Shown: in pieces, positions 8,420 through 16,301 of the stretch
How positions within the stretch are numbered: position 1 is the stretch's first letter
Layout of the letters: every line of letters begins with the position of its first letter
The notes under the pieces: generated by a model
Databases searched by the model: none
What the model saw: only the letters and a program-made list of their open reading frames with translations
What the model was told of the DNA's origin: nothing
Position numbers and translations under genes: made by a program
Assembly (NCBI GenBank): GCA_015067175.1
Contig: SVMX01000004.1
Coordinates: 124,001 to 188,000 of the forward strand
Length of the DNA stretch: 64,000 nt
Origin: Oscillospiraceae bacterium
GTDB lineage: Bacteria; Bacillota; Clostridia; Oscillospirales; Ruminococcaceae
Direction: 5' to 3'

Positions 8420-8863
8420 TTATTTCTCCCGTCGGCTGAGCTTCTTCTCCATGATGACGGTAGTGCCTTTGCCTTGCGAGCTTTTTACACGAAGCTTGTC
8501 CATAAAGCTCTCCATCACCGAAAAGCCAAGACCCGAGCGCTCCTCGTCGGGCGCGGTAGTAAACAGCGGCGTCATTGCCTGCCCTATGTCCTCAATGCCT
8601 CTGCCCTTGTCCTTTACAGCTATGTAGATAACGCCATCGGAATAGCGGCGCAGCAGCAGCTCCACTACCCCAACGCTGTCGCGGTATCCGTGCACTACCG
8701 CATTCGTCACAGCCTCAGAAACAGCGGTCTTTATCTCTCCTATCTCCTGCACCGTAGGGTCGCACTGTGACGCAAATGTCGCAGCTGCCGAGCGTGCAAA
8801 GCTCTCATTCGCAGAATACGAGGGGAACTGAACCCTCGCCTCGTTTATCAGTTCTCTTTTCAT
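8420..8863 (-). CDS. spoIIAB: Anti-sigma-F factor SpoIIAB
   Basis: SpoIIAB is a GHKL-family serine kinase that binds SigF and keeps it inactive until SpoIIAA displaces it, and that phosphorylates SpoIIAA. The 147 residues contain the N-box EAVTNAVVHGY (about residues 49-59), the G1 box with DKGRGIED (about 84-91) and the G2 region ERSGLGFSVMESFMD, all needed for ATP binding. Length matches B. subtilis. Its ATG overlaps the spoIIAA stop by 4 bases (ATGA). Confidence 0.96.
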   Translation of the reverse strand: MKRELINEARVQFPSYSANESFARSAAATFASQCDPTVQEIGEIKTAVSEAVTNAVVHGYRDSVGVVELLLRRYSDGVIYIAVKDKGRGIEDIGQAMTPLFTTAPDEERSGLGFSVMESFMDKLRVKSSQGKGTTVIMEKKLSRREK

Positions 8864-9171
8864 GCATTAACTCCTTCCGCCAACAATCCCGACAGACCCG
8901 ACAGCTTTATCACTGCCGCAATGCTCGGACGGGCGTTTTTTATTATGATATCTCCGCCGCACGCCTGCACCGCTTTGAGCCTGCCAAGGATAAGCCCTAT
9001 ACCGGAGCTGTCCATAAAGCCCACGTTTTCAAGGTCGATTATCAGCATTTCGGGCGCAGAGCGCGCAATTACATTGTCCAGCTCCTCGCGCATCCTGCGT
9101 GCAGCATGATGGTCTATATCTCCGTAAAGCGCAGCGGTTATGCGCTTACCGTCATTGTACAGCTTTATCAT
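8860..9171 (-). CDS. spoIIAA: Anti-anti-sigma factor SpoIIAA
   Basis: A 103-residue STAS-domain protein that releases SigF from SpoIIAB when unphosphorylated. The conserved phosphorylation loop MDSSGIGLILGR is present, with the target serine most likely S56. A strong GAAGGGGG ribosome site lies upstream of the ATG. On the minus strand, ACAGGATAT at 9232-9224 matches a SigH -35 box, which would fit known control of spoIIA by SigH. I could not find a convincing SigH -10 at the right distance, so the promoter is unproven. First gene of the spoIIAA-spoIIAB-sigF operon. Confidence 0.95.
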   Translation of the reverse strand: MIKLYNDGKRITAALYGDIDHHAARRMREELDNVIARSAPEMLIIDLENVGFMDSSGIGLILGRLKAVQACGGDIIIKNARPSIAAVIKLSGLSGLLAEGVNA

Positions 9172-9365
9172 TTTGTTTCCCCCTTCGCTGTGTTTCGTGT
9201 AAATGATACCACATCTAAGGCAAATATCCTGTCGCTATTACACCAAAGAATATGTTTTATATAGGCATAAAACCAAAAAACCGCACACCCCGCGCCGAGT
9301 TAAAAAGACAATTATCATAAAAAGTCGTAATATACAGCGATTGGAAATAATTTTTTAAAACTATC

Positions 9366-9394
9366 TTGATTTATATGAGCAGTTGTTGTATAAT
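9366..9394 (+). promoter_or_regulatory. Sigma-A-type promoter for the GT4 gene
   Basis: TTGATT (9366-9371) and a perfect TATAAT (9389-9394), spacing 17; about 70 bases before the start codon. Confidence 0.85.
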
Positions 9395-9463
9395 TAGTCT
9401 GAGATATAATTGCTGTCAGTTGAGCCGCATAGGTTCATCTGTATTTGAAAGGAGCGCTCCCAC

Positions 9464-10846
9464 ATGAGCGATAAGCTTAATATATGTCTTATGAACGACT
9501 CGTTCCCGCCGCTCATTGACGGTGTTGCGAATGCGGTCGTTAATTATGCAAATGTGATTTCAAACGGTCTTGGTTCAACCACTGTTGTCACTCCAAGTCA
9601 CCCCGACGCCGAGGACGACTTCCCGTTTGAAGTTATGCGCTATAAAAGCATACCCACAGAAAAATGGTGCGGCTACCGCACAGGCTATCCGTTCAGCAGC
9701 AGCAGACTGCAAAAGCTGAGCAACAGCGGCTTTGATATCATTCACAGCCATTGCCCGTTTGCCTCTACAGTTATGGCAAGAGTGCTTCGCGAAAAGACGG
9801 ATATCCCGATAATACTCACCTATCACACAAAATTTGATATAGATATCCGCCGCGCATTGCCGACAAAATTCCTTGCCGACTCCGCAATAAAGCTGGTAGT
9901 TGCCAACATCGCCGCTTGCGATGAGGTGTGGACGGTAAGCAGAGGCGCAGGGGAAAATCTCCGCAGTCTTGGCTATGAGGGCGAATACTACGTTATGGAA
10001 AACGGCGTTGACTTCCCTTGCGGACGTGCCGACAGCGAGGACGTAGAAGAGCTTCGCAAGCTTTATGGCCTGTCGGAAGATATCCCAGTGTTTCTTTTCG
10101 TTGGCAGATTGCTTTGGTACAAAGGTCTAAGGCTCATTCTTGACGCGCTCAAAAAGCTCTCCGAAAAGAACATCGACTATCGAATGATGATAGTCGGCGA
10201 CGGTCTTGACCGCGAGGAGATAGAAGCCTACACCAAGGAGATAGAGATCGACGACAAGGTGATCTTCACAGGCGCTGTATACGACCGCGAAGATCTTCGT
10301 GTATACTACACTGCGGGCGATCTGTTCCTGTTCCCCTCTCTGTACGACACCAACGGTATCGTTGTGCGTGAAGCTGCCGCGTGCGGAGTGCCATCACTCC
10401 TGATAGAGGGAAGCTGTGCCGCTGAGGGTATAACTCACGGCAGGACAGGCATACTCACGCAGGATAATTCCGACGCTATCGCCGCCGAGCTTGAGTTTGC
10501 CGCTTCACACATGGACGAGATACATCAGATGGGTCAGCACGCAATGGACGAGGTATATCTGTCATGGGAAAGCGCTGTAAAACGCGCGTATGAGCGATAT
10601 CTGATAGTTGCGGATAACTGCAGAGCAGGTCAGACCCACCGACAGGAAAGCGTTATCTCAGAGGACTTTTTCTTCACAATGAACAGAATGACTGGAGCAG
10701 TGCAGAAATTCCGCAGTCTGCCTCACAGCATAAGAAAAACAGGCCGCCGCTTCGGCAAAAAGCTGCGCCGCCGCAGTTCAGAAAAGGAGCAGAACAGCGC
10801 AGCACTGCTGTCAGAAATTCCAACAGACGACTATACAAAAGAATAA
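9464..10846 (+). CDS. Glycosyltransferase family 4 protein
   Basis: A 460-residue GT-B fold enzyme. The N-terminal acceptor domain begins with NICLMNDSFPPLIDGVANAV, and includes HSHCPFAS and LTYHTKFD. The C-terminal donor domain has FVGRLLWYKGL and the EX7E-type region SLYDTNGIVVREAAACG with GVPSLL. The look is that of diacylglycerol glucosyltransferases and other GT4 enzymes that make membrane glycolipids (lipoteichoic acid anchors). The last 60 residues are rich in Arg/Lys, fitting peripheral binding to acidic membrane. Donor and acceptor cannot be read from sequence, and an exopolysaccharide role is possible. Monocistronic: own promoter and terminator. Confidence 0.87.
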   Translation: MSDKLNICLMNDSFPPLIDGVANAVVNYANVISNGLGSTTVVTPSHPDAEDDFPFEVMRYKSIPTEKWCGYRTGYPFSSSRLQKLSNSGFDIIHSHCPFASTVMARVLREKTDIPIILTYHTKFDIDIRRALPTKFLADSAIKLVVANIAACDEVWTVSRGAGENLRSLGYEGEYYVMENGVDFPCGRADSEDVEELRKLYGLSEDIPVFLFVGRLLWYKGLRLILDALKKLSEKNIDYRMMIVGDGLDREEIEAYTKEIEIDDKVIFTGAVYDREDLRVYYTAGDLFLFPSLYDTNGIVVREAAACGVPSLLIEGSCAAEGITHGRTGILTQDNSDAIAAELEFAASHMDEIHQMGQHAMDEVYLSWESAVKRAYERYLIVADNCRAGQTHRQESVISEDFFFTMNRMTGAVQKFRSLPHSIRKTGRRFGKKLRRRSSEKEQNSAALLSEIPTDDYTKE

Positions 10847-10852
10847 ACACAG

Positions 10853-10880
10853 ACCGCTGTCATTTTGACAGCGGTTTTTG
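10853..10880 (+). terminator. Terminator after the GT4 gene
   Basis: A 10-bp perfect stem (10853-10862 with 10866-10875) with a tight loop and a TTTTT tail. Confidence 0.88.
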
Positions 10881-10902
10881 TGTTAAAAATACCTTTCGCT
10901 AC

Positions 10903-10931
10903 TTGATTTATTTATCAAAAAATGTTAGAAT
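10903..10931 (+). promoter_or_regulatory. Sigma-A-type promoter for the esterase operon
   Basis: TTGATT (10903-10908) and TAGAAT (10926-10931), spacing 17, about 40 bases before the esterase ATG. Confidence 0.8.
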
Positions 10932-10970
10932 GTATATGTGTATCTATGACCTTTTTCGGAGGATAAAAAA

Positions 10971-11780
10971 ATGACTATCAAAACTTTCTATATCAATCAG
11001 GAAAAGACCGCATTCGTCAAGGCGTATATGCTTGACAATATCTCGGGACTGAAGTTCTGCGAAAAGCGCCCCGGTATCATCATCTTCCCGGGCGGCGGAT
11101 ATGAATTCTGCTCTGACCGCGAGGGCGAGCCTATCGCGCTTCAGTATCTTGCGCAGGGCTACAACGCTTTTGTTGTAAACTATACCTGCAACGCAAAGTT
11201 CCCCGCTTCTCTCGTTGACGCGGCTTATACATTCTACAAGGTGCGCATGAGAGCTGAGGAATTCGGCGTTGACAAGGACAAGCTCGCTGTGCTCGGCTGC
11301 TCCGCAGGCGGACATCTCGCAGGCTGCCTTGCAACAATGTGGGGTGACGTTCAGATAACCAAAGCCATCGGCTGCGAGCCAGAGGATCTGCGCCCCAATG
11401 CTGCTATCCTGTGCTATCCCGTTATCAGCGGCGTTACTGCTCCGCACGAGGGCAGCTTCAAGGTGCTTCTCGGTGAGGAAGCAAGCCGCAGCGACCTTTC
11501 GCGCCTTTCTCTCGAAAACAGAGTTACACCGAAAACTCCGCCCGTATTCATCTGGACTACCGCAAATGACGACTGCGTACCTGCGCACAACTCGCTCGTT
11601 ATGGCAAAGGCGTGTATCTCCAACAAGGTGCCTGTCGAGCTTCATATGTATGACGAGGGCCCTCACGGTCTTTCTACCTGCGACAAGGCTACAGGCTGGC
11701 ATGAGATGTTCTATCTCGACAACTGCCGCCGCTGGATAGGACTTTCCGTTGAGTTCCTTAACAAATACATGAACGTATGA
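10971..11780 (+). CDS. Alpha/beta-hydrolase, acetyl-esterase-like
   Basis: A 269-residue cytoplasmic serine hydrolase of the esterase/lipase type. The oxyanion-hole strand is IIIFPGGGYEFC, the nucleophile is S111 in GCSAGGH, the acid is D200 or D201 in TTANDDCVP, and the base is H232 in DEGPHGLS. The arrangement resembles the BD-FAE/acetyl-xylan-esterase-like group often found in plant-fibre degraders, which would deacetylate imported xylo- or manno-oligosaccharides. No signal peptide is present. The substrate is an inference only. Its stop codon overlaps the ATG of a 37-codon ORF, and a chain of small membrane and lipoprotein genes follows without a terminator. Confidence 0.86.
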   Translation: MTIKTFYINQEKTAFVKAYMLDNISGLKFCEKRPGIIIFPGGGYEFCSDREGEPIALQYLAQGYNAFVVNYTCNAKFPASLVDAAYTFYKVRMRAEEFGVDKDKLAVLGCSAGGHLAGCLATMWGDVQITKAIGCEPEDLRPNAAILCYPVISGVTAPHEGSFKVLLGEEASRSDLSRLSLENRVTPKTPPVFIWTTANDDCVPAHNSLVMAKACISNKVPVELHMYDEGPHGLSTCDKATGWHEMFYLDNCRRWIGLSVEFLNKYMNV

Positions 11781-11890
11781 CGAAGCCCCGATCTCCCCAT
11801 GGCAAGCGCAACAACGGACTTTACAACACCTGTGAATATCTGCACATCAAAGATTGGCGTGAGCTTATAGAACTTCTTAAAACGCTATAA
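11777..11890 (+). CDS. Candidate small protein, 37 residues, coupled to the esterase gene
   Basis: An ATG overlapping the esterase stop (ATGA at 11777-11780) opens a 37-codon frame ending at 11890. It is followed 13 bases later by the next gene, whose ribosome site (GAGGTG) lies right after the stop. The product starts MTKPRSPHGKRNNGLYNT and ends in a predicted amphipathic helix DWRELIELLKTL. It fills nearly all of the gap between two genes, as a coupled small gene would. I do not recognise it; it could also be the decayed end of a longer gene. No transmembrane segment or signal peptide is present. Confidence 0.45.
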   Translation: MTKPRSPHGKRNNGLYNTCEYLHIKDWRELIELLKTL

Positions 11891-11903
11891 ACGAGGTGAT
11901 CTC

Positions 11904-12518
11904 ATGTCGGAGCATATAGGCTATGCACGGGTAGATGACAGATACGGATTTTGCGCAAAGGGCACATTCCGCTGCCCTAGGAAGAAAGAGCCGCTCATGC
12001 TTGCTATAGCTGCGGCTGTGTATACTGCTTGTCTGCTGATCACGATCGTAAATGCGGTGATAGTGCTTACGAGCGATCTCAGTATGCCGATATTTGAATA
12101 CGATAAGACGATAGATGATTTTGTGCCTACCATTGATCTGTTCGGCGTGATCGTATCGGTGCTGCTTGTTGTAATTCTGACTGCTGCGGTAATATTGTCG
12201 GTTATAATAATTACAAACGGCAAGGAATACACCTACTTTGCAGATGAGATCAAAATGGTAATCACCGATCCCGATGGCGAAAAAACAGTATTCGAATACA
12301 AGGATATGGTATCCGTCACTTATGAAAAACTCACGCTGTTCAAAAGACGCCAGCGTGGGTTTGACGTATATATCGAAACAAAATACCGCACGCACAATTA
12401 TCAATACATCTACTCCGAAAACAAACTGCTGCGCAGCGAAAAGGACACGCCTTTCTTTATTTTAGAGGAACGTGCGGGGCTGAAGAAGCGCAGATACAAC
12501 GATGATATGGGTGCATGA
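11904..12518 (+). CDS. Membrane protein of unknown function (two TM segments, PH-like tail)
   Basis: A 204-residue protein with two strongly hydrophobic helices (about residues 33-57 and 80-104) and a soluble C-terminal half. The C-terminal half reads like a bacterial PH/YcxB-type beta domain: YTYFADEIKMVI, FEYKDMVSVTYEK, and a final mixed strand-helix. I recognise no catalytic motif. A GAGGTGATCTC ribosome site precedes the ATG. It is downstream of the esterase and the 37-residue ORF, and its stop is 1 base before the HAD gene, so it belongs to the same unit. Confidence 0.7.
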   Translation: MSEHIGYARVDDRYGFCAKGTFRCPRKKEPLMLAIAAAVYTACLLITIVNAVIVLTSDLSMPIFEYDKTIDDFVPTIDLFGVIVSVLLVVILTAAVILSVIIITNGKEYTYFADEIKMVITDPDGEKTVFEYKDMVSVTYEKLTLFKRRQRGFDVYIETKYRTHNYQYIYSENKLLRSEKDTPFFILEERAGLKKRRYNDDMGA

Positions 12519-12519
12519 A

Positions 12520-13152
12520 ATGAAAGATATCGAATGGTTGTTTTTTGACCTCGGCGGCGTGATAATGGACGAATCGCGCTCTTGGGAGGACAGAATACAG
12601 CGCACCTCAGAAAAGCACGGAATCTCCGCCGTTTTATTCCGCACTGAAATGGAGAAAGCCGCACATCAAAACCTCCACGAATACCGCGGCGCACTGGACG
12701 CGCTCGGCATAGGCTTCGGCGAGAAGTGGAATTCGCAGTTTATAACCCCCTACCCAGATGCGGCGGAAGTGCTTGCAGCACTGAAGCAGCGCCATAAGCT
12801 TGGCATTATCGCAAACCAGCCGCTTGACACCCGAAAGCGCATGGAAACGGAATGGCAGCTTGCAAAATTTTTCGACCTGATGATAATTTCCGCCGAGGTA
12901 GGATTTTCAAAGCCCGACCCGCGGCTTTTCCGCGAGGCGCTCTACAAAGCGCAGACCACAGCCGACAAATGCGTGATGATAGGCGACAAGCTGACTAACG
13001 ATATCACTCCCGCGAAAGCCCTCGGCTTTAAGACTGTATGGATAAAGCAGGAATGGGGCGGCTTGCAGACTGTCACAGATGACAGCATGAAGCCCGACTT
13101 CAGTGCCAAGTCTTTGTCGGAGCTGAAAAAGCTGCTGACAGACATAAACTAA
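12520..13152 (+). CDS. HAD-superfamily hydrolase
   Basis: A 210-residue haloacid-dehalogenase-fold protein. Motif I is FFDLGGVIM, in which the usual second Asp of DxD is replaced by Gly (DLGGV), a form common in subfamily IA enzymes such as epoxide hydrolase-like and haloacid-like proteins. Motif II is in GIIANQP (Asn where Ser/Thr is usual), motif III is the lysine in GFSKPDP, and motif IV is MIGDKLTNDI. A small-molecule phosphatase is the default guess, but the altered motif I makes the activity uncertain. The start at 12520 (MKDIEW) leaves a 1-base gap after the upstream stop; an earlier in-frame start at 12502 would sit in that gene. Confidence 0.82.
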   Translation: MKDIEWLFFDLGGVIMDESRSWEDRIQRTSEKHGISAVLFRTEMEKAAHQNLHEYRGALDALGIGFGEKWNSQFITPYPDAAEVLAALKQRHKLGIIANQPLDTRKRMETEWQLAKFFDLMIISAEVGFSKPDPRLFREALYKAQTTADKCVMIGDKLTNDITPAKALGFKTVWIKQEWGGLQTVTDDSMKPDFSAKSLSELKKLLTDIN

Positions 13153-13163
13153 TAAAATAAAGG

Positions 13164-14504
13164 GTGAGTAAATTGAAGCTGCGACTTATATGTATAATGA
13201 CTGCCGCCGTGCTGCTTGTCGGCTGCGGCGATACCTCGCAAAGCACCGAAAGCGTAAATTCTCAGGAGCTTTCGACCGAAGCAACGACTGCTTCTACCTC
13301 AGCTATAGCTGAAGCCGTTATCTCATCTGAAGAGCATACGACCGATATTGATGGCACAGAGCAAATTGGACAGCTCTCAGGCGGTGTTACGCTGACCGAC
13401 AAACACAAGGAGCTGAGAAAGCTTGTTTCGGGCGCAGAACAATTCTGCGATTTCGATGAGCTTGGCGTAAATCTCACCGTAAACAGCGATTTTATAGACC
13501 GGGCGCTTGCTATATCGGCACAGGCAGAGGATTTCGACCCCAATTACGACAAAAGAGGTCTTGGCGGTATTATAGGATATGATGATGGCTGTTTTTATTT
13601 TTATATATTGACTAATTACGGATATATAACAGAGGAAGGCGAATTTGCCACTATGTATCCTGCAGAGGGCAAAACGACCGTAGAACATAGATATGACCAT
13701 TTCTGTCTGGACTGCGACAGCGGCGAGCTAACGCAGATATTTCCGTGCGAGGGCTACTCAAAAATAACCAATATAAGCAGCGATGTCATGGTGGTATCAG
13801 ACGGCTCGTCCTATGCTATGGTTCACAGGGACAGCGGCTATATGGAACAGCTCCCCGATGATATAAAGTATCCGATCCTTGTTAATGATAAGCTGTTCTA
13901 TCCAACTCCCGCAGATGGTCATTACGATTTATTCTATAGCAGTATTGACGAAAATGAATTGTACAGCACAAAAATCAAATATACATCTTCACCTTACTTC
14001 AAACGAGGTATCAATAATATTGTCTATAATATGTACGACTACGGCGATTATGTGTATTTTGATATTTTAGGCAATGAATATCTGACAAGCGAGCCTGCCG
14101 AGCGAATGAAAGACTATATATTTGACACCTACTATCAGTGCACCGCTATGACAGAGCAAAATCTTCTCGGCTGGAGAACAAGGCTCAGTATAACAGACCA
14201 AGATGGCAATGAGTCGGTAATAGGATATATGCAGACCAAAACCAAGCCTGACATAGATTTTGAAATAAAGCTTCATGCTACAAAGGACGGGATAATTCTT
14301 CTTCGTCTTTCCGATGAACAGTCCATAGTCCTGCTTGGAAAAGAGAACGATTTCAGCGAAATGAAAGCGGCGTTTTTGCCCGATATTACGATTTCGTATC
14401 ATTACGATATATTCTGTGATGATGACAGGCTTTATATCTTCAGCAATATTGATAACACTTTAATAACGCTGTCAAAAGAAAATGCAGGAGGAGATGTGTC
14501 ATGA
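13164..14504 (+). CDS. Secreted lipoprotein of unknown function
   Basis: A 446-residue lipoprotein: signal peptide with lipobox LLVGC (Cys about residue 21), a Ser/Thr-rich linker to about residue 65, and then a beta-rich body with repeated pieces of the type GCFYFYILTNYG, SYAMVHRDSGYMEQLP, NKLFYPTP. This suggests a beta-propeller-like fold (DUF5050-like proteins look similar), which I infer rather than recognise. The start is either GTG at 13164 or TTG at 13173; AGGGTGAG sits better for the TTG, and both give the same signal peptide core. It overlaps the next gene by 4 bases (ATGA), so the two are coupled. Confidence 0.75.
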   Translation: MSKLKLRLICIMTAAVLLVGCGDTSQSTESVNSQELSTEATTASTSAIAEAVISSEEHTTDIDGTEQIGQLSGGVTLTDKHKELRKLVSGAEQFCDFDELGVNLTVNSDFIDRALAISAQAEDFDPNYDKRGLGGIIGYDDGCFYFYILTNYGYITEEGEFATMYPAEGKTTVEHRYDHFCLDCDSGELTQIFPCEGYSKITNISSDVMVVSDGSSYAMVHRDSGYMEQLPDDIKYPILVNDKLFYPTPADGHYDLFYSSIDENELYSTKIKYTSSPYFKRGINNIVYNMYDYGDYVYFDILGNEYLTSEPAERMKDYIFDTYYQCTAMTEQNLLGWRTRLSITDQDGNESVIGYMQTKTKPDIDFEIKLHATKDGIILLRLSDEQSIVLLGKENDFSEMKAAFLPDITISYHYDIFCDDDRLYIFSNIDNTLITLSKENAGGDVS

Positions 14505-14830
14505 GCGTACCCGATAAGCTTAGCTTCACCAAAGGCGAAAAGATTGCCGAAATAATATGCGCTGTGCTATTTGCGGTTCTTACTGTGCTATATATTGTTC
14601 TTATAGTGGTCGGGTATCTTTCGGGAGAAGCAATAATTATGCTTGTGTGTAACGGTATTCTTTATACGATTTGCACTCTATGCTCGGTATGGCCGCAGGG
14701 AACAAATCTTGTAAGCAAGCCTGAAAATTACAGCGAAAAAGGTTTACACAGGCTGAGAAAGGGTTGTATTGCGGCGGCTTACATCTTCCTTGCTGCGATA
14801 TTTATCATTACTGTTATCGGGAGAGTCTGA
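14501..14830 (+). CDS. Small membrane protein, three TM segments
   Basis: A 109-residue protein with hydrophobic helices at about residues 17-40, 44-64 and 88-107 and a short charged loop (SKPENYSEKGLHRLRKG). It starts within the stop codon of the preceding lipoprotein gene (ATGA), with a GGAGG ribosome site inside that gene, so the two products are made together and probably work together at the membrane. I do not recognise the family. No terminator follows before the lysA promoter. Confidence 0.7.
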   Translation: MSVPDKLSFTKGEKIAEIICAVLFAVLTVLYIVLIVVGYLSGEAIIMLVCNGILYTICTLCSVWPQGTNLVSKPENYSEKGLHRLRKGCIAAAYIFLAAIFIITVIGRV

Positions 14831-14838
14831 AAGCCCTC

Positions 14839-14867
14839 TTGACAAACATATTTAATTGTGATATTAT
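14839..14867 (+). promoter_or_regulatory. Sigma-A-type promoter for lysA
   Basis: TTGACA (14839-14844), 17-base spacer, TATTAT (14862-14867). Confidence 0.88.
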
Positions 14868-14870
14868 AAG

Positions 14871-14890
14871 GTTAGTTAGAAAAGACTAAC
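14871..14890 (+). repeat. Inverted repeat at the lysA transcription start
   Basis: GTTAGT and ACTAAC (14871-14876 with 14885-14890) flank 8 bases. The repeat begins 3 bases after the -10 box, so it covers the expected transcript start. It could be an operator or a 5' mRNA hairpin. Confidence 0.4.
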
Positions 14891-14911
14891 TCAAAGAAAG
14901 GAACATACATC

Positions 14912-16177
14912 ATGAAAACACCATTTGTAACCAAGGAACAGGTCGAGGAGATAGTAAAAACCTACCCCACACCGTTCCACATCTACGACGAAAAGGCTAT
15001 CCGCGAGAACGCGCGCGCACTTAAAGCGGCATTCTCATGGAACAAGGGCTTCCGCGAGTATTTTGCGGTAAAGGCAACTCCCAACCCCTTTATTTTAAAG
15101 GTGCTTCAGGAGGAGGGCTGCGGCTTTGACTGCTCCAGCTACACAGAGCTTATGATGAGCGATCAGGTCGGCGGCAAGCAGCACGACATCATGTTCAGCT
15201 CTAACGCTACTCCCGATGAGGATTTCCTGCTTGCTCACAAGCTGGGCGCTATCATCAATCTTGACGATTTCACTCATATTGACGTGCTCGACAAGCTGAC
15301 AGGCATTCCCGAGACCATCTGCTGCCGCTACAACCCCGGTGGAGAATTCAAAACAGACGGCAGCCCCAATGTTATGGACACTCCCCGTGACGCAAAGTAC
15401 GGCTTCACACATGAGCAGATAATCGAGGGCTATCGTATCCTCAAGGAAAAGGGTGCGAAAAAGTTCGGTATGCACGCTTTCCTTGCCTCCAACACTCTTA
15501 CAAACGACTACTACCCCACACTTGCAAGAATAATGTTCCGTGCGGCTGTTGAGATAAAGGAAAAGTCGGGCGTACAGCTCAGCTTCATTAATCTCAGCGG
15601 CGGTGTTGGAATCCCCTACAAGCCCGACCAGCCCGCAAACGACATCGCGATTATCGGCGCTAAGGTAAAGGAAGCTTATGAGGAGATACTCGTTCCTGCA
15701 GGCATGGGCGATGTTGCTATCTTCACAGAGCTTGGCAGATTTATGCTTGCTCCATACGGACACCTTATCGCAAAGGCTATCCGCGAAAAGCATATCCACA
15801 AGGAATATATCGGTCTTGACGCTTGTGCTGCTAACCTCATGCGTCCCGCTATCTACGGCAGCTATCACCATATCACCGTGCTCGGCAAGGAAAACGCAGA
15901 GTGCGACCATAAGTATGATGTAACAGGCGGTCTGTGCGAGAACTGCGACAAGTTCGCTATCGACAGAATGCTCCCGAAGATCGACATCGGCGATTATGTT
16001 GCTATCCACGACACAGGCGCACACGGCTTCTCAATGGGCTACAACTACAACGGTAAGCTGAGAAGTGCAGAGCTGCTACTCAGAGAGGACGGCAGCGTTA
16101 AGCTTATCCGCCGCGCCGAAACTCCCGAGGATTATTTCAGAACATTCGATTTTGCTGAGGGCAAGTTTGAGGTTTGA
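14912..16177 (+). CDS. lysA: Diaminopimelate decarboxylase
   Basis: LysA decarboxylates meso-diaminopimelate to lysine, the last step of the pathway in which dapL (6.5 kb) acts earlier. The 421-residue fold-type-III PLP enzyme has the Schiff-base lysine K54 in YFAVKATPNP, the PLP phosphate loop around NLSGGVGIPY and the C-terminal HDTGAHGFSMGYNYNG. It is a longer variant than typical LysA from Bacillus and belongs to the group seen in Clostridia and Bacteroidetes; activity on a related substrate is less likely given dapL. An AAAGGA ribosome site lies upstream. It has its own consensus promoter and terminator. Confidence 0.92.
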   Translation: MKTPFVTKEQVEEIVKTYPTPFHIYDEKAIRENARALKAAFSWNKGFREYFAVKATPNPFILKVLQEEGCGFDCSSYTELMMSDQVGGKQHDIMFSSNATPDEDFLLAHKLGAIINLDDFTHIDVLDKLTGIPETICCRYNPGGEFKTDGSPNVMDTPRDAKYGFTHEQIIEGYRILKEKGAKKFGMHAFLASNTLTNDYYPTLARIMFRAAVEIKEKSGVQLSFINLSGGVGIPYKPDQPANDIAIIGAKVKEAYEEILVPAGMGDVAIFTELGRFMLAPYGHLIAKAIREKHIHKEYIGLDACAANLMRPAIYGSYHHITVLGKENAECDHKYDVTGGLCENCDKFAIDRMLPKIDIGDYVAIHDTGAHGFSMGYNYNGKLRSAELLLREDGSVKLIRRAETPEDYFRTFDFAEGKFEV

Positions 16178-16189
16178 TTGAATATACGA

Positions 16190-16224
16190 ACTCCCTGTCG
16201 CTGGTGTGGCAGGGAGTGTTTGTT
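16190..16224 (+). terminator. Terminator after lysA
   Basis: An 8-bp stem (16190-16197 with 16210-16217, 12-base loop) followed by GTTTGTTTG. Confidence 0.75.
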
Positions 16225-16233
16225 TGCTGTTCA

Positions 16234-16262
16234 TTGACTTTTGCTTATATTATTGTTATAAT
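16234..16262 (+). promoter_or_regulatory. Promoter for the isochorismatase-like gene
   Basis: TTGACT (16234-16239), 17-base spacer, perfect TATAAT (16257-16262). Confidence 0.88.
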
Positions 16263-16301
16263 AAATTTAATGACAAGCAAAAAATTAATTGGGAGAAAAA
16301 C

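Noticed and set aside
9224-9232. SigH promoter for spoIIAA
   Set aside because: The -35-like ACAGGATAT matches but no SigH -10 is found at the proper distance.
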